Of a stretch of DNA of 64,000 bases, positions 36,792 to 45,221 are shown piece by piece. The notes beneath the pieces were generated by a model. That model ran no database searches. It saw only the letters and a program-made list of their open reading frames with translations, and had not been told where the DNA came from. Where the stretch lies: NCBI RefSeq assembly GCF_002950945.1, contig NZ_CP012673.1, forward strand, positions 14,189,501-14,253,500, in the 5' to 3' direction. Numbering within the stretch: position 1 is the first letter of the stretch; each line of letters begins with the position of its first letter. The position numbers and the translations under genes were made by a program. This DNA is from Sorangium cellulosum. Its GTDB lineage: Bacteria > Myxococcota_A > Polyangia > Polyangiales > Polyangiaceae.

Positions 36792-39134
36792 TCAGCTCCG
36801 CTCGGCAAGGATGATGAGCCGCGGCGACTCGGAGCCGAAGAAGACCCCCGGGTGCGCGGGGTGCCCGGTCACCTCGGTCACCTTGAAGCCCGCCTCGTGC
36901 AGCATCTTGCCGAGCTCGTGCAGCCCGTAGAGGCGGATCGAGTAGTCGATCTCGCGCGAGCGGCCGTCCTCGAACATCACGGTCCGCTTCACCCTGAGCC
37001 GGCTCGTGAAGAAGTCGACCTGCATCTCATCCATGCAGACGCAGCCGTCTCCCTCGAACCAGACCAGGCTCGGCTGGCGAGACGCGACGTAGTCGCGGTT
37101 CACGATGTCGAGCAGGAGCATGCCGCCCGAGCGGAGGGCGCGGCGGATGCGGGCGAGGACGTCCGCGTTCTTCTCGTCGTCGAAGTAGCCGAAGCTCGTC
37201 GACCAGCAGTAGACGCCGTCGAAGGTCTCCTCGAACGTCATCTCGCGCATGTCGCCCTGGAGGAAGTTCAGCTTCTGGCCGCGCTCCTGCGCGTCATCGG
37301 CCGCGCGGGCGAGCATGGCCAGCGACAGGTCGTAGCCGACCACGCTGTAGCCGCGGCTCGCGATCTCGATCGCGTGGCCGCCGGCGCCGCACGCGAGATC
37401 CAGGATCACCGCGCCCTTCTCGACGCCGAGCCGCTCCTCGATGAAGTCGACCTCGCGGCGGACCACCTTCCCGTCGATCTTGTCGAGCGTGCGGAGGAAG
37501 TCGTCGCCGAAGAGCTCTTCCCACCACGGGCGCTTGCGGCGCGCGGCGGGCTCGGTCGAGGGGCCGGAGCTCGGCTCGGGCTCCACCAGCTTCGCGGCCG
37601 GCGCGGCCGGCGCGGCCGGCGCGGCTGCAGGGACGGACGGCCGCGCGGGCGCCGGAGCCTCACCCTGCGGCGGGGGCGGCACCGAGAGGGGCGGGGGCGG
37701 CACCGAGCTCGTGAACGTCGCGAGGTCGGGCGAGGCGTGCGCCTGCACGCGCGGGCGCCGCGGCGGCAGCGGGGGCGGAGGCGGCGGCTTCTTCGGATGT
37801 GCGGCCGGCGCGTCGGCCCGGGCGAGCGCGCCCGCGTCGGCCGTCTCGGCGTCGCGCTCGGGCTCGACCTCCTCCAGCTCGACCTCGCTGCTCCGCGGCG
37901 GCACGGTGGTGCGCGTCGCGTCGGTCTCCCCCTGCTCGCCGCCGTCGCTCCGCGGCGAGGCGCCTCGCACGTCGGCCTTCGCCTCGTCGGTCGGTTCGGG
38001 CTCGGCGTCGACGACCTCCGCGAGCTCGTCCGCGCTCGCCCCGGGCAGCCAGGCCAGCGGGCTCGTCTCGATGATCGGCCCCGAGACCGGTCCGCTGTCG
38101 TCGGGCGAGAGGGCCTCGCCCGCCGTGTCGCGCATCGTCGGCGGGCCCTCGGAGGGGCCGTCCTGGAACCGCTCCAGCCCGAGCCCGGCCGGCGCCTCCT
38201 CCGGCTTGATCCGGAACTGGAGCGGCGGCCAGTCGTGCTCGGTCGGCTCGGTCAAGAGCGGCGGCTTCGTGGGCTCGGAGAGCGAGGCGACCGGCGGCAG
38301 GTTCGACTCGATGCTGACGATCTGGAGCGGTCGGATCACAGCGACCGAGTCGGGATCGACCAGGAGACCTCCCGGCAGCGGCATCGGCACCGGCGTCGGC
38401 GCCGGCACGGGCGGCATGCTCGAGGACTTCGGCGCCGGGCGGGGGACAGCCCGGGGCGCGACCAGCTCGGCCGCGGTCGGCGGCGGCGCCGGCTTGCTCA
38501 CCGGCTTGGCGTCCTCGAGCGCCGGGCTGCTGGGAGGCCGCTCGGCGACGCTCGACCAGCCCTCGTCGATGAGCAGGCTCGGGCGCGGCAGGGCGATGCC
38601 GATCTCGTCGGAATCTCGCTGCGCGAGGGCCGAGTCCTCTCCCTGCGCAGGCGCGTCCCCCTGCACGTTCACGAGCCGCCGCGAGCGGCGCCGCGCGGCC
38701 TTCGCGCTGTCGCCGCGCTCCACCTCCGCGGCGCGCTCCATCTCCGCGGCCAGCGATTGCCAGGCGCGCCTGGAGGAGGGGCCCGGCAGGGCGTTCGCGT
38801 GCCGCGAGCGCTCCGTGGGCGGCCCGGCGATGCGCGGGTCGAGATCGAGGTCCGGGATCTCCGTCGGCGCTCCGGCGGAGCTCGCGTCCGCGATGCTCGC
38901 GACGACATCGAGGCGCGGCAGCGGCGTGGTCGTCGCGAGGAGCGGGCGCGCGCTGGGCGTGCGCGCGGGGCGTGGAACGGACGACGAGCGCGCGGGGACA
39001 GGGCCCTGCTCTCCCTGCGGCGCTGGTGCGGCCGCGCTACCTGCTTCGCCCGGCGCAGGCGCGTCGGGCTCACCGGAGGCGCCGCCCTCCAGGGCGGGCG
39101 CAGCCAGCGGGTTGCGCGGTCGCTCGCTCGTCAT
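36792..39134 (-). CDS. SAM-dependent methyltransferase with long disordered N-terminus
   Basis: 780 residues. The C-terminal ~270 are a class I methyltransferase: motif I VILDLACGAGGHAIEIA, then YSVVGYDLS (acidic end of strand 2), and a later GGMLLLDIVN. The first ~500 residues are low-complexity Pro/Ala/Ser/Glu with clusters of P and SVPPPP, poorly conserved-looking and probably unstructured. ATG 39134 overlaps the psd stop (ATGA), so translation is coupled. An open frame 45 codons further upstream is inside psd and is not used. The substrate is unknown; phospholipid headgroup or a lipid precursor is a guess from context only. Confidence 0.8.
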   Translation of the reverse strand: MTSERPRNPLAAPALEGGASGEPDAPAPGEAGSAAAPAPQGEQGPVPARSSSVPRPARTPSARPLLATTTPLPRLDVVASIADASSAGAPTEIPDLDLDPRIAGPPTERSRHANALPGPSSRRAWQSLAAEMERAAEVERGDSAKAARRRSRRLVNVQGDAPAQGEDSALAQRDSDEIGIALPRPSLLIDEGWSSVAERPPSSPALEDAKPVSKPAPPPTAAELVAPRAVPRPAPKSSSMPPVPAPTPVPMPLPGGLLVDPDSVAVIRPLQIVSIESNLPPVASLSEPTKPPLLTEPTEHDWPPLQFRIKPEEAPAGLGLERFQDGPSEGPPTMRDTAGEALSPDDSGPVSGPIIETSPLAWLPGASADELAEVVDAEPEPTDEAKADVRGASPRSDGGEQGETDATRTTVPPRSSEVELEEVEPERDAETADAGALARADAPAAHPKKPPPPPPLPPRRPRVQAHASPDLATFTSSVPPPPLSVPPPPQGEAPAPARPSVPAAAPAAPAAPAAKLVEPEPSSGPSTEPAARRKRPWWEELFGDDFLRTLDKIDGKVVRREVDFIEERLGVEKGAVILDLACGAGGHAIEIASRGYSVVGYDLSLAMLARAADDAQERGQKLNFLQGDMREMTFEETFDGVYCWSTSFGYFDDEKNADVLARIRRALRSGGMLLLDIVNRDYVASRQPSLVWFEGDGCVCMDEMQVDFFTSRLRVKRTVMFEDGRSREIDYSIRLYGLHELGKMLHEAGFKVTEVTGHPAHPGVFFGSESPRLIILAERS

Positions 39135-39973
39135 TGCTTGGCACCTCCGTCGAGCGGCTCGCCGTAGAGGATCGGCCCCGGCGCCCTCGTCCACGGGGGC
39201 GCGGCGCCGCGCTCCACGAACATGACCGTGGTGGAGCCGAGGTGGAACTTGCCGATCTCCTCGCCGCACGCGACCGGGAGGGCCGGCGAGATCGTGTGCA
39301 CGCCGAGCGGCACGTCGCGCCCCTCCACGGCGCTCACCGTGATCCGTCCGACGATCATGGCGCCGACCATCACGACCGTCACGCGCCCCTGACGCTCGGT
39401 GTCGATCGCGATGGCGACGCGCCGGTTGCGCGCGAAGAGCCCCGGCACGTGGCGCTCGCCGATCGCGTTCACCGGGTAGAGCTCCCCGGGCATCGAGCGG
39501 ATGACGCTCACCTTCCCGGCGATCGGCGCGTGGACCCGGTGGTAGTCGCGCGGGGACAGGTAGGTCACCGCGAACTGCCCGCCGTCGTAGCGCGCGGCGT
39601 CCGCGGGATCCCCCACGAGGTCCTCGACCCGGTAGGGCTGCCCCTTGATGGTCAGGCGCCCGCCCTCGGTCACGGGGCCGAGCGCCTCGACCCGGCCGTC
39701 GGCCGGGCTGGTGATGGCTCCGGGATCGGAGCAGACAGGGCGCATTCCCTCGCGGAGCTTGCGCGTGAAGAACGCGTCGAAGCTCTCGTATGGGCTCGTC
39801 AGCACCTCGGCGGCGTCCATGTCGACGCGGTAGGCGAGCGCATAGAGCTTGACCACCGTGTTCAAGACGGCGGCAGGTGCCCTGGCGTCGCAGAGGCGGC
39901 CAACGGCCCGGGTAATGCGCTCTCGCGGAAGCACCCGCAACAGCTGTGCGGCGGCGTAGGTAGCAACGGTCAT
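39131..39973 (-). CDS. psd: Phosphatidylserine decarboxylase
   Basis: A 280-residue pyruvoyl enzyme that turns phosphatidylserine into phosphatidylethanolamine. The self-cleavage site is LGST in GKFHLGSTTVMF near the C-terminus, and the proenzyme catalytic context SPADGRVEALG and YHRVHAPIAG with the conserved His are present. ATG 39973 was chosen; a TTG 21 bp upstream also opens the frame. A -10-like TATTGT (39997-39992) lies close by. First gene of a three-gene unit with the methyltransferase (ATGA overlap) and the AGPS-like flavoprotein, so the unit looks lipid-related. Confidence 0.9.
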   Translation of the reverse strand: MTVATYAAAQLLRVLPRERITRAVGRLCDARAPAAVLNTVVKLYALAYRVDMDAAEVLTSPYESFDAFFTRKLREGMRPVCSDPGAITSPADGRVEALGPVTEGGRLTIKGQPYRVEDLVGDPADAARYDGGQFAVTYLSPRDYHRVHAPIAGKVSVIRSMPGELYPVNAIGERHVPGLFARNRRVAIAIDTERQGRVTVVMVGAMIVGRITVSAVEGRDVPLGVHTISPALPVACGEEIGKFHLGSTTVMFVERGAAPPWTRAPGPILYGEPLDGGAKQ

Positions 39974-40398
39974 TGTGCGGAGCGGCGGTAACAATACGGG
40001 GAAAAGAGGAGCGCAGGAATGCTAGGCCTCGGGAAGGACCCAGGTCAACGCTCGGGTCAGGCGAACCTTCCCACGGCTGCGCGAACCCTCGGCCCAGCGG
40101 AGGAGCTCAGCCTTGACGCGACGCACGACATGCGACGCGAAAGGCCCGCCCCCACGCCCCACGTTTCATCCACGATGTCGCGAGCGCGTCAATCGCGAAG
40201 CGCCGCGCCGCGCTGGACGCGGCGATGTCCGCCACCAGACCACCCCGGCCGCGTGCTCCATTTCGAAGCGCTGATCCGGACGCCGCGCTGCAACTTCGAG
40301 CGATCACCGCGCGTCTCGCAGAAAAAGCAAACAAATACCGAGGCCTGTGCCCTGGCATGCGGCTCGCTGAAGAGGGCCGGAGGAGGCGCGAGACAGCG
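39974..40398. other. Divergent psd/MBL intergenic region
   Basis: About 425 bp with no credible gene. An A-rich patch (AGAAAAAGCAAACAAATACC at 40319-40338) stands out and may be promoter DNA for the MBL gene. AGGAGG at 40380-40385 is near the MBL start. No clear -35/-10 pair was found. Confidence 0.5.
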
Positions 40399-41241
40399 AT
40401 GGAGATCAGGTTCTGGGGAGTCCGTGGGAGCATCGCTTCACCGGGGCCGGAGACAGCTTCGGTGGGCGGAAACACCAGCTGCGTGGAGGTGCGCTGCGGA
40501 TCGACGCGGATCATCCTCGACGCGGGGACGGGCGTGCGCAGGCTCGGAGACGCCCTGCTGCGGGAGGGGCCGGTCGAGGCGACGGTGCTGCTCTCCCACC
40601 TGCACTGGGATCACATCCAGGGCTTGCCGTTCTTCGTGCCGGCGTACCTGCCGGGCTCGACGCTGTCGATCGTGGGCAGCGCGCACGGCGTCGGGAGCCT
40701 CCGCGAGGCGCTCGCGACGCAGATGGCGGCGCCGAGCTTCCCCGTCCGGATGGACGAGCTGGGCGCGCAGATCGCCCTGCGCGAGGCGCGCGCCGGCGAG
40801 GCGTTCGACGTGGGCGACGTCCACGTGCGGATCGCCAAGCTGAACCACCCGGGCGGCGTGCTCGCCTACCGCGTGGAGCACGAGGGGCAGAGCCTCGTCT
40901 ACGCGACCGACACCGAGCACTACGCCTGCGTGGATCCGGCGCTGCGCGCGCTCGCGGACGGCGCCGACGTGCTCATCTATGACGCGCAGTACACCCCGGA
41001 GGAGTACCGCGGCGACAGCGGGCGATCGAGGGTCGGCTGGGGGCACTCGACGTACGTCGCGGGGGCCGAGATCGCGCGGGCGTGCGGCGCGAAGCAGCTC
41101 GTCCTCTTCCACCACGACCCGCAGCGGACGGACGCGGGCGTGGCCGAGATCGAGCGCCTCGCGCGTGAGCTCTTCCCCGCCTCGGTGGCCGCGCGCGAGG
41201 GGCTCTGCCTCAACGTCGAGGCCCTCGCGCAGGCCGCGTGA
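40399..41241 (+). CDS. Metallo-beta-lactamase-fold hydrolase
   Basis: 280 residues. The N-terminus EIRFWGVRGSIASPG and the metal motif HLHWDHIQG are typical of the beta-CASP-free MBL group that includes phosphorylcholine/phosphonate-type and PQQ-related hydrolases. Other ligands are LNHPGG, ATDTEHY and FHHDPQR. It is probably a phosphodiesterase-like enzyme; the substrate is unknown. ATG 40399 was chosen over earlier in-frame starts because the family N-terminus begins there and AGGAGG lies upstream. The stop overlaps the start of the activator gene by one base (TGATG), suggesting translational coupling. Confidence 0.85.
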   Translation: MEIRFWGVRGSIASPGPETASVGGNTSCVEVRCGSTRIILDAGTGVRRLGDALLREGPVEATVLLSHLHWDHIQGLPFFVPAYLPGSTLSIVGSAHGVGSLREALATQMAAPSFPVRMDELGAQIALREARAGEAFDVGDVHVRIAKLNHPGGVLAYRVEHEGQSLVYATDTEHYACVDPALRALADGADVLIYDAQYTPEEYRGDSGRSRVGWGHSTYVAGAEIARACGAKQLVLFHHDPQRTDAGVAEIERLARELFPASVAAREGLCLNVEALAQAA

Positions 41242-42779
41242 TGACGCAGGTGACGTCCACGGCGGCGCCCTCTATGCTGGAAGCTGCTCCGTTATCCATG
41301 TCGCGCCTCTCGCTGCTCGTCGATCTCGCCTCCCTCCTCGCCCGGGAGGTCGACTTCGACGCCCTCCTCGGGACGGCGTGCGAGCGGCTCGCCAAGGCGC
41401 TCCGCGCGGACCGCGCCACGATCTGGCTCGTCGACGCGGAGCGCGGCGATCTCGTGACGCGCGTCGCGCTGCTGCCCGAGTTGCCCGCGCTGCGGCAGCC
41501 GCTCGAGCGCGGGATCGCCGGGCACGTCGCGCGGACGGGGGAGGTGGTGCGCGTGGACGACGCCGCGCGGGATCCGCGCTTCGATCCGTCGGCCGATCGC
41601 GCGACGGGGTACACGACGCGCTCGATGCTGGTCGCGCCGATCCGCGAGGACGGCGTCGCGCCTGTCCGCGGCGTCGTCCAGCTCCTGAACCGCGCCGGCG
41701 GGCCGTTCGACGAGGAGGACGAGCGCTACCTCGTCGCGCTCTCGACGCAGCTCGCCCGCGCACTCGCGCTGACCACGCTGCGCGCCGCCGAGGGCGGCGG
41801 GCCGGGGGTCGTGCTGCAGGGGCCGTTCAACCGGATCGTCGGCCGCAGCGCGCGGCTCGCCGCCGTGTACGAGAAGGTCCAGCTCGCGGCGCAGACCGAC
41901 GCGACCGTGCTGCTCCGCGGGGAGACCGGGACCGGGAAGGGCCTGTTCGCGCGGGCGATCCACGTCAACTCGCGGCGCCAGATCCGGCCGTTCGTGACGG
42001 TCGACTGCACGACGCTGCCGGCGCAGCTCGTGGAGAGCGAGCTGTTCGGGCACGAGCGCGGGGCGTTCACCGGCGCGGACCGCCGCGTCCCGGGCAAGGT
42101 CGAGCTGGCGGAGGGCGGCACGCTCTTCCTGGACGAGCTCGGGGACCTGCCGCTCGACATCCAGGGCAAGCTCCTCCGCTTCCTCCAGGAGCGCGCCTTC
42201 GAGCGCGTCGGCGGCCGGCAGACGCTCCGCGCCGACGTGCGCGTCGTGTGCGCCACGCACTGCGACCTCGAGCGCGCGGTCGCCGAGGGCCGCTTCCGGA
42301 AGGACCTCTACTACCGGGCGCGCGTCGTCGAGATCGACCTGCCGGCCCTGCGCGAGCGCGGACCCGAGGACGTCGAGACGCTGGCCCGGCACTTCGCGGA
42401 CGTCTACGCGACGAGGTACGGCAGGCCGCCGCCGCGCTTCGATCTGGACGCGCTCCGCCACATCCGCGCGCATACCTGGCCGGGCAACGTGCGCGAGCTC
42501 GAGCACTGGGTCGAGAGCGCCATCGCCCTCGCCCCGGACGGCCGCATCACGGCGGGGCACCTCCCGGCGCGCCGGCGCGAGAGCGCGAGGGAGCCCGCCG
42601 CGGCGGCGCCCGAGGGCGACGCGCAGGTCGCCCTGCCGCTCGGCCTGACCCTCGATCAGGTGACGCGGCGCTACGTCGAGGCGGTGGTCCGGGCGTGTGA
42701 GGGCAACAAGACCGAGGCGGCGAAGCGGCTCGGCGTCGGCAGGAACACCCTGGCGCGCGCGCTCCGCGCAAAGGACTGA
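41241..42779 (+). CDS. GAF-AAA-Fis sigma-54 activator
   Basis: 512 residues. The N-terminal GAF domain (about 20-185; IWLVDAERGDL, GIAGHVARTGEVVRVDD, PIREDG) is of the type that binds small ligands. The AAA+ domain (about 195-430) has Walker A GETGTGKGL, the sigma-54 loop ERGAFTGADRR, Walker B LFLDELGDLP and WPGNVRELEHW. The C-terminal Fis-type helix-turn-helix reads GNKTEAAKRLGVGRNTLARAL. It would activate sigma-54 promoters in response to a GAF ligand. It is coupled to the MBL gene by a 1-nt overlap, so the hydrolase may produce or remove the signal. Confidence 0.92.
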   Translation: MTQVTSTAAPSMLEAAPLSMSRLSLLVDLASLLAREVDFDALLGTACERLAKALRADRATIWLVDAERGDLVTRVALLPELPALRQPLERGIAGHVARTGEVVRVDDAARDPRFDPSADRATGYTTRSMLVAPIREDGVAPVRGVVQLLNRAGGPFDEEDERYLVALSTQLARALALTTLRAAEGGGPGVVLQGPFNRIVGRSARLAAVYEKVQLAAQTDATVLLRGETGTGKGLFARAIHVNSRRQIRPFVTVDCTTLPAQLVESELFGHERGAFTGADRRVPGKVELAEGGTLFLDELGDLPLDIQGKLLRFLQERAFERVGGRQTLRADVRVVCATHCDLERAVAEGRFRKDLYYRARVVEIDLPALRERGPEDVETLARHFADVYATRYGRPPPRFDLDALRHIRAHTWPGNVRELEHWVESAIALAPDGRITAGHLPARRRESAREPAAAAPEGDAQVALPLGLTLDQVTRRYVEAVVRACEGNKTEAAKRLGVGRNTLARALRAKD

Positions 42780-42885
42780 GGCGCACGGGGCCCCGCGTGC
42801 CCCTGCGCTGCCGCCGGAGCGGGCCCGGCGCGGCGCCGGCGTGCGCCCCGGCGCGCTGGCGCCCCGGCGCTCGCGGCGCGCCTGC

Positions 42886-43488
42886 TCACCTCGACGGGCC
42901 GCGCAACGCCACGCCAGCCCCGATGACCATCCCGGCCGGCGACGCGTGCCACGGGCCCGCGAAGCTCTCGATCGCGGGGCGCGCCATGAGCAGGTGCAGC
43001 TCGACGAAGCCGTACAGGCGAAGGTAACCAAGAACGGGCCACTCGACGCCTCCGCGGGCGCCGGTGCTGAGGAGCCAGGCGACGTTGTCGCTCGGCAGCA
43101 GGTCATCGGGGGAGTCGGCCCGGATGCGCCCCCCCTGGGCGAGGCCGCACGCGAAGACCGCCCCTCTGTGCCGGCACAGCGCCACGGTCCCGAGCGTGCT
43201 GTCGACCGTCAGCTTCTTCGTCCCCGACGCGCTGGGCTGGTCGCTCGTGAGCACGAGGAGGCGCGGCTCGAAGCACAGCGAGATCCCGGGCCAGCGGAAC
43301 GTCAGGAGCGGCGCGAAGTCCATGCCCGTCGCGGGCGCCATGCCGAACAAGAGCAGGGCCGTCGTGCCGACCTCGCTGCGCATGTGCCCCGGGGGCTCCG
43401 GCTCCGGCGGCGTGTCGAGCGCATGCGCCTGGCTCGCAAGGGCGAGGCACAACGTGGCGATCGTGGCGGCGCGAGCTGCGTGGACCAT
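42886..43488 (-). CDS. Secreted protein of unknown function
   Basis: 200 residues with a classical signal peptide (ATIATLCLALASQAHA, cut near residue 24). The mature part is beta-rich (LLLFGMAPATGMDFAPLLTFRWPGISLCFEPRLLVL, in part; later GYLRLYGFVELHLL), which would suit a small outer-membrane or periplasmic beta-barrel-like protein. No family recognised. ATG 43488 has no Shine-Dalgarno; TAGCGT (43502-43497 on the minus strand) lies eight bases upstream. It is convergent with the GAF activator and 158 bp downstream of the metallopeptidase gene. Confidence 0.65.
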   Translation of the reverse strand: MVHAARAATIATLCLALASQAHALDTPPEPEPPGHMRSEVGTTALLLFGMAPATGMDFAPLLTFRWPGISLCFEPRLLVLTSDQPSASGTKKLTVDSTLGTVALCRHRGAVFACGLAQGGRIRADSPDDLLPSDNVAWLLSTGARGGVEWPVLGYLRLYGFVELHLLMARPAIESFAGPWHASPAGMVIGAGVALRGPSR

Positions 43489-43646
43489 GGCGCGCGACGC
43501 TAAGCGCGCGCCTCGGGGCCAGGGAAGCCGCGGCGGGCGCGCGCCCGCGGAAACCGGCGCGGAGACGCCATTCCGACCAGCGGCGCCGATTCCCCACGGG
43601 GGCGCGTCTTTCAGCGTTTTCGCACGTTTTTTGCGCGCGTTTTTTG

Positions 43647-45221
43647 TTACGGCGCCGTGCGGCGCGCGGCCTCGCAGAGCGCGGAGCGGATCGGGTCCCC
43701 GGGCAGCTCGGGCGGCAGCTTCTCCTCGCAGGCCACCTCGGGGCTGAGCGGGTCGAGCTCGATGCCCGCCGAGAACGCGCGGTCCGCGCCTGGACCTTCC
43801 CCGCCGTGGAGCAGCCCGTGCAGCGACCACCACCGGCCGTGGCGGCTGTGCACGTCCTCGACCTGCTCGACGAGCGGGGCCGCGCTCGCGCGCTCGCCGG
43901 AGGCGAGCAGGGAAGCTGCGAGGAAGCAGCGCACCGCCGGCTCGTTCGGCGCGAGCGCCTGCGCGCGCGCGTGCTGGATCGCCGCGGCGGTGTAGTGGCC
44001 GCGATCGTGGAGCAGCTGCCCGAGCCGCACGCGCCGCCCGACCTCCTGCCGGTGCGGCATGTCCCCGCCGGGCGCGAGATCCGGCGGCAGGTTGCTCGGC
44101 ACCGTCGCGAGGTAGGCGCGCCAGCGCTTGTCCCAGGCGGCGAGATCCGCCCCGGAGATCTCGGCGATCGCCCGCTCGAGGTCCGCGTCGCTGCCCGCCT
44201 CCTTGAGCCGGACGAGGAGCCGCGGGAGGGCGTCGTCGCCCGACTCCCTCGTCCAGTACTTGATGAAGCTCGCGACCTCCGCGAAGGCGACCATCGCCTC
44301 CTCCGCGCTCGGGAGCATCGCGATCGAGGGGCCGAGCTTGTCGAGCGGGCGGCCGAGCCCCTTCTGCAGGCCCACGAACGCGAGCGCATCCGAGGAAGGG
44401 ACGTCGTCGAGCGGGTCGGGCTCGCGCCAGCGGACCTCCTCGCGCTTGGCGACGCCTTCCTGCAGCCACAGCGGGGCGTTGTCGCGCGTCCCGCGCGAGA
44501 GCGCGAGGTGCGTCATCTCGTGCGCGAGCGTGTCGAGCCACGGGTAGCCGTTCGGGGTCGCGCGCGGGGAGAGCATCGTGACCCGCCCCCACTTGGCGAT
44601 CGCGACGGTGCCCGTGGTCCGCGCCGCCTCCTCGGGCAGGCCCGTCATGGCCGAGAGCGTGAACTGGTCGCGCACGAGGTCGATCCGCAGCGGCCTCAGG
44701 AGCTCGACGCCGAGGTCCCTCGCGAGCACGTCGCGCATCCTCGCCGCGACGTCGACGAGGAGCGGCACGAGCGCGCGATCGTCGTCGTCCTGGAGCCGCA
44801 CCCAGACGCCGCGCGCCTCGTCGTTCACGACGACCGTCGCGGCGGTGCCGCGCGCGCAGCCGCGGGCGATGTCGCCGAGCGCCGCGCCCTCGGCCGTCGC
44901 CGCGAGGTCGGGGCGCGCGAAGATCGCCGCGGCGCCGTCGCAGTCGCCCTCGTAGATGGCGAGCCGCCCGCGCTCGAGCGCGAGCGTGGTGTCCGCCGGG
45001 TCCGCGTCCTTCAGGATGTCCCGCGCCGCGGGGACGTCGATCTCCAGGATCGCAGCCCGCGCCCGCGCCGCGCGATCGATGTCGCCGACGGACAGGCGGC
45101 CGGACGCCGTCGCCGGCAGCGAGACGAGCGCGGCGAGCGCCGCCGCCTTGAGGCCGCGCGACGTGATCCCCGCCGCCCGCGGCGGCCTGGCCGCCGTCCT
45201 CGCACCACCGTTGCGCTTCAT
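43647..45221 (-). CDS. Secreted MA-type metallopeptidase-like protein
   Basis: 524 residues. There is an N-terminal signal-like hydrophobic stretch (LKAAALAALVSLPATASG) and a TPR-like region. The core is HEMTH (His234, Glu235, His238) with a third ligand candidate Glu255 in APLWLQEGVA, the gluzincin pattern of the MA-like peptidase family. TPR-like helices follow (HYTAAAIQHARAQALAPNEP). Secreted or periplasmic action is likely; the substrate is unknown. Its ATG overlaps the stop of the upstream membrane-protein gene by 4 nt (ATGA), so the two proteins are made together. Confidence 0.8.
   Translation of the reverse strand: MKRNGGARTAARPPRAAGITSRGLKAAALAALVSLPATASGRLSVGDIDRAARARAAILEIDVPAARDILKDADPADTTLALERGRLAIYEGDCDGAAAIFARPDLAATAEGAALGDIARGCARGTAATVVVNDEARGVWVRLQDDDDRALVPLLVDVAARMRDVLARDLGVELLRPLRIDLVRDQFTLSAMTGLPEEAARTTGTVAIAKWGRVTMLSPRATPNGYPWLDTLAHEMTHLALSRGTRDNAPLWLQEGVAKREEVRWREPDPLDDVPSSDALAFVGLQKGLGRPLDKLGPSIAMLPSAEEAMVAFAEVASFIKYWTRESGDDALPRLLVRLKEAGSDADLERAIAEISGADLAAWDKRWRAYLATVPSNLPPDLAPGGDMPHRQEVGRRVRLGQLLHDRGHYTAAAIQHARAQALAPNEPAVRCFLAASLLASGERASAAPLVEQVEDVHSRHGRWWSLHGLLHGGEGPGADRAFSAGIELDPLSPEVACEEKLPPELPGDPIRSALCEAARRTAP

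Noticed and set aside
43600..43646. T-rich run with GTTTTTTG considered as a terminator
   Set aside because: The T-run is on the plus strand while the adjoining genes are on the minus strand, and no stable hairpin precedes it.
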